From positions 1-35,366 of the forward strand of contig JAICXL010000023.1 of NCBI GenBank assembly GCA_025980475.1: a stretch of DNA of 35,366 nucleotides. Direction: 5' to 3'. The notes below the pieces were generated by a model, which was given only the letters and a program-made list of their open reading frames with translations, did not search any database and was not told where the DNA came from. The position numbers and the translations under genes were made by a program. How positions within the stretch are numbered: the first letter of the stretch is position 1; each line of letters opens with the position of its first letter. Below are positions 7,617 to 14,458 of this stretch, piece by piece. This DNA comes from Nocardioidaceae bacterium (GTDB taxonomy: Bacteria > Actinomycetota > Actinomycetes > Propionibacteriales > Nocardioidaceae).

Positions 7617-8435
7617 TCAGGCAAGACCCTCCGGGACGGCGTTGACGGCTGCCGCGTGCAGCACGGCCTTGACCTGTGCCGGGTCCAGACCGGGGTGCTT
7701 GGCCCGGACCAGCGCCGCCATGCCCGCCACGCGGGGGGCAGCGAAGCTGTTGCCGGTCGCCACGATCCGGCCGCCGCCGGCCCAGGCCACCTCCACGTCG
7801 ACGCCGCAGCCGGCGAAGTCCACCGGCGGGTGCGGGTTCGCGGCGAGGTCCCACGGGTCGGCGCCCGGACGGGCGGCCACGGAGATCACCGAGGCGAACT
7901 CCGCTGGATAGGTCGGTCCCGGCAGGTTGTTGGCGGCGCACACGAGCACGCTGCCGGCCGAGCGAGCGGCGTCTGCAGCCGCGTGCAGCGGTGCGAACCA
8001 GGCGTCGCTCCGGCTGGAGAGGCTCAGGTTGACCACGTCCATGCCTGCCGCCACCGACCACCGAATCCCCGCCAGCAGCCGGGCACCCGTGCCGCGGGCG
8101 TTAGCCCCGAGGACCCGCACACTGTGGATGCTGGCGTCCGGGGCGATGCTGCGGATGATCGCGGCGCAGGCCGTGCCGTGCCCGACCAGGTCCTCGTGGC
8201 GGCCCGCCACTGCGCGGACACCGTCGGCCGCCTGAGCATCCGGCTCGAAGGCGATGCAGCCGTCGACTCCGCCCACGAGCGGATGGCCGGCGTCCACACC
8301 GGAGTCGACCACGGCGACGCGGACCCCCGCGCCGGTGGACCCGCCCCAGGCCCACTCGCGGACCGGCTCGGGCAGCGGCAGGCCGACGACCTCGGCGAGG
8401 TCGGTGAACGCCGCCGACCAGTCCGCGAGGGTCAC
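7617..8435 (-). CDS. Intracellular subtilisin-like serine protease (S8 family)
   Basis: A 272-residue S8 peptidase. The triad is visible: Asp44 (VAVVDSGVDAGHP), His86 (DLVGHGTACAAII) and Ser230 (VATGNSFAAPRVAG). The oxyanion Asn lies in VCAANNLPGPTYPAEF near residue 170, where the usual Gly-Asn is Asn-Asn. There is no signal peptide, no propeptide and no membrane anchor, so it should act in the cytoplasm. The GTG at 8435 overlaps the stop of the GAF gene as GTGA; a longer open frame upstream lies inside the GAF gene and is Arg-rich shadow. Tight coupling to GAF and to the small peptide suggests a specific processing role. Confidence 0.87.
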   Translation of the reverse strand: MTLADWSAAFTDLAEVVGLPLPEPVREWAWGGSTGAGVRVAVVDSGVDAGHPLVGGVDGCIAFEPDAQAADGVRAVAGRHEDLVGHGTACAAIIRSIAPDASIHSVRVLGANARGTGARLLAGIRWSVAAGMDVVNLSLSSRSDAWFAPLHAAADAARSAGSVLVCAANNLPGPTYPAEFASVISVAARPGADPWDLAANPHPPVDFAGCGVDVEVAWAGGGRIVATGNSFAAPRVAGMAALVRAKHPGLDPAQVKAVLHAAAVNAVPEGLA

Positions 8436-8950
8436 CGGCCCGATCCAGGGCCCGATAAAGGGTCCGATCCGTGCTCCTGGGCCAGACAGACGGCCCCGGC
8501 GACCTGAGCGGCCAGGGCGGTCAGCACCGCCAGCTCGGCAGCGCTGCCGCGCTGGTGGCCGAGTGCGGCCTCGCCCGCGCCCCGGGCCGGGTCGAGGAGC
8601 TCCATCACCCCGAGCACGTCGCCGTCCGGCCCGGGCAGCGGCGCAGCCAGCAGCACCGTGGGGACGTAATCGGTCGACTCGGCGACGTCGCGGGCGAACC
8701 TGGCGTCGGCCTGTACCTCGGCGACGGCGATCGGCTGGCCGGACAGTGCGGCCCAGCCGACGACGCCGCGGCTCACGGGCAGTGTCGTGCCCACGATCGC
8801 ATCGGCGCCGACGCCGTCGGCGACCACGAACTCCAGGCGCTCCCCCTCGTCGTCGAGAAGGGCGACGGAGCACGCCGCGGCGCCGAAGAGCGCCCGGGTC
8901 GAGCCGACCGCCGCCTGCAGGCAGCCCTGCAGCGCCGTCTCCAGGTGCAG
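8432..8950 (-). CDS. GAF-domain protein with a probable CTG start
   Basis: About 172 residues forming a single GAF domain: LETALQGCLQAAV, ALFGAAACSVALLDDEG, LPVSRGVVGWAALSGQPIAV, then ARFARDVAESTDYVPTVLLA and GDVLGVMELLDP. GAF domains bind small ligands or sense redox state. An in-frame TGA lies at 8960-8962 and no ATG, GTG or TTG occurs before the GTG at 8827, which would delete the first helix and strand of the domain. A CTG at 8950 with GAGGG 6 nt upstream, one base past the stop of the peptide gene, is the best start. The alternative is a frameshift joining the peptide to the GAF domain. The 3' end overlaps the protease by 4 nt. Confidence 0.75.
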   Translation of the reverse strand: MHLETALQGCLQAAVGSTRALFGAAACSVALLDDEGERLEFVVADGVGADAIVGTTLPVSRGVVGWAALSGQPIAVAEVQADARFARDVAESTDYVPTVLLAAPLPGPDGDVLGVMELLDPARGAGEAALGHQRGSAAELAVLTALAAQVAGAVCLAQEHGSDPLSGPGSGR

Positions 8951-8951
8951 C

Positions 8952-9122
8952 TCAGTCCCTCAGCCTGAAGTGGGCGTTGACGTCCTCGTCGTCGGTGAGG
9001 ACCGGAGTCATCGAAGCCTGCGGCGCGGCGGCGGCGCCCGGCTCCAGCGGCGTGCCCATGTGAGCCTCGACGTCCTCGTCCATGTGCGGCTCCATCTGCC
9101 GGCTCTGCTCGAACCTCTGCAT
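8952..9122 (-). CDS. 56-residue peptide with a duplicated DEDV(E/N)AH motif
   Basis: Starts MQRFEQSRQMEPHM and carries DEDVEAHM at residues 15-22 and DEDVNAHF at 45-52, separated by a Gly/Pro/Ala-rich linker (GTPLEPGAAAAPQASMTP). The end is RLRD. There are no Cys, no hydrophobic segment and no signal peptide. I do not recognise the family. The gene sits one base before the GAF start and in line with the protease, so the three are a unit. Possible roles are a protease substrate or inhibitor, a precursor of a ribosomally made peptide with two core-like segments, or a small regulator; none is shown. The reality of the gene is supported by the repeat, by position and by the GAF frame closure. Confidence 0.6.
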   Translation of the reverse strand: MQRFEQSRQMEPHMDEDVEAHMGTPLEPGAAAAPQASMTPVLTDDEDVNAHFRLRD

Positions 9123-9138
9123 GACCTGTTCCCTTCGT

Positions 9139-9150
9139 GGGACCGGTCCC
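9139..9150. repeat. Perfect palindrome in the peptide gene leader
   Basis: GGGACCGGTCCC is a 12-bp perfect palindrome. It lies within a larger inverted repeat GTGGGAC (9137-9143) and GTCCCAC (9164-9170), 20 nt apart, just before the peptide start. These could form a hairpin in the 5' leader or be an operator. Confidence 0.4.
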
Positions 9151-9199
9151 GAACCCGGTTGCTGTCCCACGATGGTGCGCCGTCCCCGGCGCTCCTGAC

Positions 9200-9215
9200 T
9201 GTCGGCTCGCCGACA
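9200..9215. promoter_or_regulatory. Crp/Fnr-type palindrome upstream of the peptide-GAF-protease genes
   Basis: TGTCGGC-TC-GCCGACA is a perfect inverted repeat; read as TGTCG-N6-CGACA it has the 5-6-5 layout of Crp-family sites. It lies in the 118-bp gap between the Crp-like gene and the peptide gene, 78 nt before the peptide ATG. It could also be a stem at the end of the crp-like transcript, though no T-run follows. Confidence 0.4.
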
Positions 9216-9240
9216 CAACGGCCAAAGAGCCGGCCGCCGC

Positions 9241-9930
9241 TCAGCGGGCGGCGACGCGCTCCAGGGCAGCGAGGTCGAGCACGGTGACCTTCCCGCGACC
9301 CAGCGCGACCACCCCCTGGGCCTCGAGCCGCTGCAGGATCTGGTTGACCGTGGGGCGGGTGCCGCCGGCCAGCTCGGCGAGCTGTGCCTGCGTGAGCGGC
9401 AGCTCGACCGGCCCGCCACCGGTGCGGTAGATGGCGGCCAGCTCGGCCAGCCGCCGATGGACGCGGACGTCCAGGCCCTCGTAGAGGGCCTCCAGCAGCT
9501 GCGTGGTCAGCGAGTCCACCTGGTTGGCCAGGATCGTGGTCAGCGCCCGCTCCACCCGCGGGCGGCTCGCGCACAGGCTCCGGAAGGCGCTGCCACCGAT
9601 CGCCAGCGTGACGGCCGGTTCGAGGGCCTGGACCGTCGCCGTACGTCGGGTCGACGCCCGCAGCAGGGCCAGCTCGCCGAAGTAGTCCCCTGCACCGAGC
9701 ACCCGCACCATCGTCGTGGCGCCCGACGGAAGCGAGACGCTGACGGCGAGCCGGCCGCTGGCGACGAGGCACAGGCTGTCCGCCCGGTCGCCGTCCCTGC
9801 AGAGGACGTCGCCGCGAGCGAAGGCTCGGGGCCGCGCCAGCCCCAGCAGGTCCCCGCGCTCGCCCGGCGACAGGCTGCGGAGCAGGGGCCAGTCCACCGA
9901 GACCTGCGCTGCCACCGCCCTGCGGTCCAT
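9241..9930 (-). CDS. Crp/Fnr-family transcriptional regulator
   Basis: A 229-residue protein with an N-terminal cyclic-nucleotide-binding domain (FARGDVLCRDGDRADSLCLV, then LGAGDYFGELALLRASTRRT with the FGEL and RxA elements of the phosphate-binding cassette). A long dimerisation helix follows, then a C-terminal Crp-type helix-turn-helix (LPLTQAQLAELAGGTRPTVN, QILQRLEAQGVVAL). There is no Fnr-type N-terminal Cys cluster, so oxygen sensing by an FeS cluster is not supported. The ATG at 9930 has GGAGG 5 nt upstream. It is followed in the same direction by the peptide-GAF-protease genes and is the natural candidate to control them. Confidence 0.88.
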   Translation of the reverse strand: MDRRAVAAQVSVDWPLLRSLSPGERGDLLGLARPRAFARGDVLCRDGDRADSLCLVASGRLAVSVSLPSGATTMVRVLGAGDYFGELALLRASTRRTATVQALEPAVTLAIGGSAFRSLCASRPRVERALTTILANQVDSLTTQLLEALYEGLDVRVHRRLAELAAIYRTGGGPVELPLTQAQLAELAGGTRPTVNQILQRLEAQGVVALGRGKVTVLDLAALERVAAR

Positions 9931-9995
9931 GGGCCCTCCCCCACCAACCTTAGGACTGCCGGGCGTGGCGCGGAGCCGGACGCTGCGGCCGGCCC

Positions 9996-10001
9996 TACCG
10001 T
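9996..10001 (+). promoter_or_regulatory. -10 box of a probable leaderless promoter (DUF3097)
   Basis: TACCGT, then 6 nt (GGGCCG), then the GTG at 10008, with no ribosome-binding site. Same geometry as at 382 and 16763. Confidence 0.45.
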
Positions 10002-10007
10002 GGGCCG

Positions 10008-10868
10008 GTGCCTTCCCCGGAGCCCTCCTTCGACCGCTACGGACCCGACGTGCTGGCCACCGACTGGCGGACCCCGAGACGGGGCCGCGCGACCGAGCTC
10101 GTCGCCGATCTGGGGCTGGTGGTCGAGGAGGTGACCACCGACTGGTGCGGTGAGGTGGTCAAGGTCGAGCGGGACCTCGGCACGGTGACCCTGGAGGACC
10201 GGCGCAACAAGCGGCGCACGTTCCCGCTCGGCCCGGGCTTCCTCCTCGAGGGCCGGCCAGTGGTGCTGGTGGCCCCCGTCCGCGCCGCGCCCAGGCAGCC
10301 GACGCACACCGCCTCGGGCTCGGTGGCCGTCCCGGGGGCCCGGGCGCGGGTCGCCCGCGCCAGCCGCATCTTCGTCGAGGGCCGGCACGACGCGGAGCTG
10401 GTCGAGAAGGTGTGGGGCGCCGACCTGCGGGTCGAGGGCGTGGTCGTGGAGTACCTCGAGGGTGTCGACGACCTGCCGGCGCACCTGCGCACCTTCGGTC
10501 CGGGCCCTGGCCGCCGCGTCGGCGTCCTGGTGGACCACCTGGTGGCCGGCTCCAAGGAGAGCCGCATCGCCCAGTCGGTGGCGCGCTCTCCGGTCGGCCG
10601 CCACGTGCTGGTGGTCGGGCACCCGTTCGTCGACATCTGGCAGGCCGTCAAGCCCGCGCGCCTGGGCAAGCAGACGTGGCCCACCATCCCGCGCACGATC
10701 GAGTGGAAGAAGGGCGTCTGCCAGAGCTTCGGCTGGCCGCACCGCAACCAGGCCGACATCGCCCGAGCCTGGCAGCACATCCTCGCGAAGGTCTCCTCCT
10801 ACGCCGACCTGGAACCCGCCCTGCTCGGTAGGGTGGAGGAGCTCATCGACTTCGTGACGGGGGAGTGA
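10008..10868 (+). CDS. DUF3097 family protein
   Basis: A 286-residue actinobacterial conserved protein of unknown function (PF11296). The N-terminal half holds a small beta domain (WCGEVVKVERDLGTVTLEDR). The second half begins IFVEGRHDAELVEKVWG (residues 121-137) and has VGVLVDHLVAGSKES (171-185), a layout resembling a TOPRIM fold (E124-G-x-x-D128, then D176). A Trp/His-rich segment follows (WPTIPRTIEWKKGVCQSFGW). The gene lies between hrcA/dnaJ and hemW, a frequent place for this family. Its stop is one base before the DUF4870 ATG, so the two are coupled. The TOPRIM idea is my reading, not an established annotation. Confidence 0.82.
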   Translation: MPSPEPSFDRYGPDVLATDWRTPRRGRATELVADLGLVVEEVTTDWCGEVVKVERDLGTVTLEDRRNKRRTFPLGPGFLLEGRPVVLVAPVRAAPRQPTHTASGSVAVPGARARVARASRIFVEGRHDAELVEKVWGADLRVEGVVVEYLEGVDDLPAHLRTFGPGPGRRVGVLVDHLVAGSKESRIAQSVARSPVGRHVLVVGHPFVDIWQAVKPARLGKQTWPTIPRTIEWKKGVCQSFGWPHRNQADIARAWQHILAKVSSYADLEPALLGRVEELIDFVTGE

Positions 10869-10869
10869 C

Positions 10870-11340
10870 ATGTCCGACCTAGAGCCACCGCCACCGACGT
10901 CGTCCTCCGACTTCCCGCCACCGCCCGCCCCGCCCGCCCCGCCCTACGGCGGCCATCCACCGCCACGGCCGTCGCCCTACGGTCCGCCGGGCGGCCCTCG
11001 GCTGTCCGGTGACCAGGAGCGCACCTGGGCCAGTGCGGCCCACTGGGGCGCCCTCGTGGCCAGCGTCGTGGCGCTGGCCTTCCTCGGTCCCCTGGTCGTG
11101 CTGCTCGTCAAGGGCGACGAGTCGGTGTGGGTGCGCCGCCAGGCGGTGGAGTCACTGAACTTCCAGCTGACGGTGCTGGTCTACGGCCTCGTGTCGCTGG
11201 TGCTCTGCCTGGTGCTGATCGGCTTCCTCCTGCTGCTGGTCCTCGGGCTGGCATGGCTGGTGCTGACCATCCTCGGAGCGGTGCGCGCGGCCAACGGCGA
11301 CGACTTCCGCTACCCGCTCACGATCCGGATGGTCAGCTGA
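10870..11340 (+). CDS. DUF4870 membrane protein
   Basis: A 156-residue protein. The first 45 residues are Pro-rich and disordered (FPPPPAPPAPPYGGHPPPRP). The DUF4870 core follows (SGDQERTWASAAHWGALVAS) with three hydrophobic segments (about residues 57-78, 98-120 and 120-140) and the typical VWVRRQAVESLNFQ loop after the first. The C-terminus (NGDDFRYPLTIRMV) is cytoplasmic. Family function is unknown. The ATG follows the DUF3097 stop by one base; the 3' end overlaps the 3' end of convergent hemW by 8 bp. Confidence 0.83.
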   Translation: MSDLEPPPPTSSSDFPPPPAPPAPPYGGHPPPRPSPYGPPGGPRLSGDQERTWASAAHWGALVASVVALAFLGPLVVLLVKGDESVWVRRQAVESLNFQLTVLVYGLVSLVLCLVLIGFLLLLVLGLAWLVLTILGAVRAANGDDFRYPLTIRMVS

Positions 11341-12457
11341 GCAGGTCGCGCACGACGGCGTCGGCGAGCAGCCGGCCCTCGAGGGTCAGCACGATCCGGT
11401 CGCCGTCCGCCGTCACCAGCCCCCGCTCCACGAGTCGGGGGACCCTGTTCCTCCCCGCGACCTCGAGGACGTCCACGGGCAGGCCCTCGACGAGCCGGAT
11501 CTCCAGCAGGACGCGCTCGACGCGCCGGGTCTCCTCGTCGAGCGACTCACTGCCCAGCTCCGGTGAGGAGTCCGCGAGGATGCGCGCGGCGTACGCCCGG
11601 GGATGCTTCACGTTCCACCACCGGCGGCCACCCACGTGGGAGTGGGCACCGGGCCCGATCCCCCACCAGTCCGCGCTGGTCCAGTAGAGCCGGTTGTGCT
11701 GGCACCGGCTGGCCTCGTCGCGGGCCCAGTTGGACACTTCGTACCAGTGCAGGCCCGAGGCCTCCAGGAGGTCGTCAGCGATGAGGTACTTGTCGGCGAG
11801 GTCGTCCTCGTCAGGCATCGGCAGCTCGCCCGAGCGCACCCTGCGGGCCAGCGCGGTGCCCTCCTCCACGATGAGGGAGTACGCCGACACGTGGTCCGGT
11901 CCGCAGGCCAGCGCCGCCTCCAGCGAGGCACGCCAGTCCGCGACGGACTCCCCCGGCGTGCCGTAGATCAGGTCCAGGCTGACCTGCTGGAAACCGGCCT
12001 CGCGCGCCCAGCCGACCGCCTTGGCGACCCGGTCCGGGTCGTGGGTGCGGTCCAGCGTGGCGAGCACGTGCGGCACGGCGGACTGCATCCCGAAGGAGAT
12101 CCGGTTGACGCCGCCGGCTCGCAGCTCGCCCAGAGACTGCGGCGTCACGCTGTCAGGGTTGGCCTCGGTGGTCACCTCCGCACCTTCGGCCAGGCCCAGC
12201 TCCTGGTCGATCGCGGCGAGCATCCGGACCAGGTCCGTGGCCGGCAGCATCGTCGGGGTGCCGCCACCGAAGAAGACGGTGTCGACCCGGCGTGGGCCGA
12301 GGACACCGGCGGCCCGCCGGATCTCGCCGATCGCCTGGTCGGCGTAGGCCGCCTGCGACGCGCCGCCACCGAGCTCGGTTGCGGTGTAGGTGTTGAAGTC
12401 GCAGTAGCCACAGCGCACCCGGCAGAACGGCACGTGCACGTAGCAGCCGAGCGACAT
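11333..12457 (-). CDS. hemW: Radical SAM haem chaperone HemW
   Basis: A 374-residue radical SAM protein once called HemN-like. The 4Fe-4S motif CxxxCxxC is C12, C16, C19 (VHVPFCRVRCGYCDFNTY). The next conserved elements are FFGGGTPTMLPATDL, EANPDSVTPQSL, RISFGMQSAVPHVLATLDRT and SLDLIYGTPGES. In studied bacteria HemW binds haem and inserts it into respiratory enzymes; it is not a coproporphyrinogen oxidase. Its place between lepA and hrcA is the common order, here with extra genes inserted on both sides. The gene overlaps convergent DUF4870 by 8 bp. Confidence 0.92.
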   Translation of the reverse strand: MSLGCYVHVPFCRVRCGYCDFNTYTATELGGGASQAAYADQAIGEIRRAAGVLGPRRVDTVFFGGGTPTMLPATDLVRMLAAIDQELGLAEGAEVTTEANPDSVTPQSLGELRAGGVNRISFGMQSAVPHVLATLDRTHDPDRVAKAVGWAREAGFQQVSLDLIYGTPGESVADWRASLEAALACGPDHVSAYSLIVEEGTALARRVRSGELPMPDEDDLADKYLIADDLLEASGLHWYEVSNWARDEASRCQHNRLYWTSADWWGIGPGAHSHVGGRRWWNVKHPRAYAARILADSSPELGSESLDEETRRVERVLLEIRLVEGLPVDVLEVAGRNRVPRLVERGLVTADGDRIVLTLEGRLLADAVVRDLLS

Positions 12458-12474
12458 GGCCTCATGCTCTCAGT

Positions 12475-12633
12475 TGACCGGGCACCTTTGGCGCCCGTGG
12501 AGCGCCGACGCGTCAGTTCTGGCGGTCAGAGAAGCGGTGACCGGTCCATTCTGGCGCTCCGACCGGAAGCCGACTGCCCCAGAAGTGACCGGTCGACGTC
12601 AGCACACGCACCAGAAGTGACCGGTCGGCGTCA
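12475..12633. repeat. Second array of the dispersed ~24-bp repeat (five copies)
   Basis: Three forward copies (12475-12495, 12503-12524, 12536-12557) and two reverse copies (12577-12601, 12610-12633). The reverse copies share CCAGAAGTGACCGGTCG and CGTCAG. Turned round they read CGCCGACCGGTCACTTCTGG, which matches the copies at 2569-2620 apart from a few bases. The last copy supplies the stop codon of the MFS gene (TGA at 12633-12631). The array fills nearly the whole 173-bp gap between hemW and the MFS gene; no other feature is seen there. Confidence 0.82.
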
Positions 12634-14352
12634 GACCGCGATCCGCCGGGACACGATCGAGTCGGCGGCCATCCGGGCGTCGTCCTGCCCGATCACCGCG
12701 GCCAGGAAGTCGTCGCGCTCGAGCACCTGCAGCACCGCATCGCTCTCGGCGGTGACGGTGGCCGTGCGCGGCACGTCGCGCAGCAGGCCGATCTCGCCGA
12801 AGAAGTCGCCGGCGCCCTCCTGTCGGATGACCCGGTCACCGTGGCTGACCCGCACCGAGCCGGACTCGATGACGTAGAACCGGTCGGACTCCTGGCCCTC
12901 CTGCACGATCACCACGCCGGCCGGCACCTGGAAGCGCTGCAGCTTGCGGGCCAGGCTCTCGACGGTGGTTGGGCCGAGTGGGGCGAACATCGGGATCGCC
13001 TCGAGCAGCGGCACCCCGGCCGGGATGGCGAGGGCACCGTCGAGCCGGCGCGCCCTGGGGATCCAGGGCAGCACCAGCACGGTGATGCCGATGCCGAGGA
13101 TCGCCAGCGCGAGGTCGAAGCCGACGACATCGATCAGGAACGGCATCAGCGCGGCGCCGAGCGCCATGGTGCCGATCAGTGCGCCCTCGAGGGCACCGAA
13201 CACACGGCCAAGCAGCTCGTCGGGCATGATGCGCTGCAGGATCGTGGCGAAGCTGACGTCGACCATCGGATTGCCGAAACCCATCGCGATGATCGCCGCG
13301 AAGACCACGGGCACGCTCGGGAAGGCCCAGACGGCCACGAGCGGGATCGACCACAGGATCACGCCGACGACCAGGTCGCTGGCAAGCTTGCGCTTCTTCG
13401 CCCGGGAAATGGCGAACAGCCCGCCGACGATGGCGCCGACGCCGAAGCCGGAGTCCAGGTAGCCGACTCCCTTGGGCCCGGTGCCCAGGATCTCCACGGC
13501 CATCACGACCGTGTAGACCGCAGAGGCGCCGGCCACCACGGTCTGCACGCAGGTGAGTACGGCCACCATGGTGGCGTCGCGGTCTCGTGCGATGGCCCGG
13601 AACCCCGCGGTCGTCTCGCTGACGAAGCCGGCCTTTGCCGGCTCCTCGCCGTCGCTGCTGGTCTCGCGCGCGCTGCCCTCCTCGTGCTGCACCGCTCGAG
13701 CCCGGATGCTGAGCACGAGCAGGGCCGACCACAGGAACGTGGCCGCGTTGATCATGAACACGGTGGGCACGTCGGTCACCGTGAGCAGGAAGGCGCCGAG
13801 GGCCGGACCGAGGAAGAACGCCAGGCTCTCCAGCGTGCTCGAGGTGCCGTTGGCCGCGGTGAGCTCGTCGGGCGAGTCCGCCAGGCTCGGCATCCAGGCA
13901 GCCTGCGCCGGCCGGAACGCCGAGGAGACCAGGGCACCGGCGCCGGAGAGCACGAAGACCGGCCAGACGGGGGCGTGCAGGTAGAGGCACATGGCCGCGG
14001 CGACGAAGAGCAGCAACCTGACGAGGTCGCAGACGACCATCACGAGCCGACGGGAAACACGGTCCGCGAGCGTAGCCATGAAGGGGGCTGCCACCGCCAT
14101 CATCGCCAGCCGGACGGTGTAGAACAGGCCGACCGCCTTGGTGCCTCCCACGCCGTAGGCGAAGACGGCCGTCGCGGTTCCCGAGGCCCAGTCGCCGATC
14201 ATCGACCCGGTGAGCGCCAGCTGTATCTTGCGCAGCCGTGGGTTGCGGAAGACAGAGGCCAGCGAGGAGCCTGTCTCGCGCACCGCCGAGCGTGCACCGC
14301 TCAGCAGCCCTCCGGTCGGCGCAGGTGCTGCCGGAACGGTCTGTTCGGCCAT
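12631..14352 (-). CDS. MFS transporter fused to a C-terminal cyclic-nucleotide-binding domain
   Basis: A 573-residue protein. Residues 40-430 are a 12-helix major facilitator of the EntS-like exporter type (LTGSMIGDWASGTATAVFAY, DRVSRRLVMVVCDLVRLLLF, then AFRPAQAAWMPSLAD). The last 130 residues are a cNMP-binding fold: VPAGVVIVQEGQESDRFYVI, then GAGDFFGEIGLLRDVPRTAT with FGE and the R-T-A of the phosphate cassette. So transport may be gated by a cyclic nucleotide. I chose the ATG at 14352 because GAGG lies 6 nt upstream; 27 further codons upstream are open. The substrate is unknown. Other actinobacteria have similar fusions, so this is not unique. Confidence 0.85.
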   Translation of the reverse strand: MAEQTVPAAPAPTGGLLSGARSAVRETGSSLASVFRNPRLRKIQLALTGSMIGDWASGTATAVFAYGVGGTKAVGLFYTVRLAMMAVAAPFMATLADRVSRRLVMVVCDLVRLLLFVAAAMCLYLHAPVWPVFVLSGAGALVSSAFRPAQAAWMPSLADSPDELTAANGTSSTLESLAFFLGPALGAFLLTVTDVPTVFMINAATFLWSALLVLSIRARAVQHEEGSARETSSDGEEPAKAGFVSETTAGFRAIARDRDATMVAVLTCVQTVVAGASAVYTVVMAVEILGTGPKGVGYLDSGFGVGAIVGGLFAISRAKKRKLASDLVVGVILWSIPLVAVWAFPSVPVVFAAIIAMGFGNPMVDVSFATILQRIMPDELLGRVFGALEGALIGTMALGAALMPFLIDVVGFDLALAILGIGITVLVLPWIPRARRLDGALAIPAGVPLLEAIPMFAPLGPTTVESLARKLQRFQVPAGVVIVQEGQESDRFYVIESGSVRVSHGDRVIRQEGAGDFFGEIGLLRDVPRTATVTAESDAVLQVLERDDFLAAVIGQDDARMAADSIVSRRIAV

Positions 14353-14368
14353 GTGGTCCTCGCCCCTA

Positions 14369-14389
14369 GATTCGCTCCCCCGACGAATC
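14369..14389. promoter_or_regulatory. Inverted repeat upstream of the MFS-cNMP gene
   Basis: GATTCG and CGAATC separated by 9 nt, 17 nt upstream of the ATG. It could be an operator or a leader hairpin; no matching regulator gene adjoins. Confidence 0.35.
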
Positions 14390-14458
14390 GTGCCCTCTCC
14401 AGCCGGAGGTGCGGAATAGTCATTACGGGCCACACTGCCCGTCAGCGACCGATGGGGC

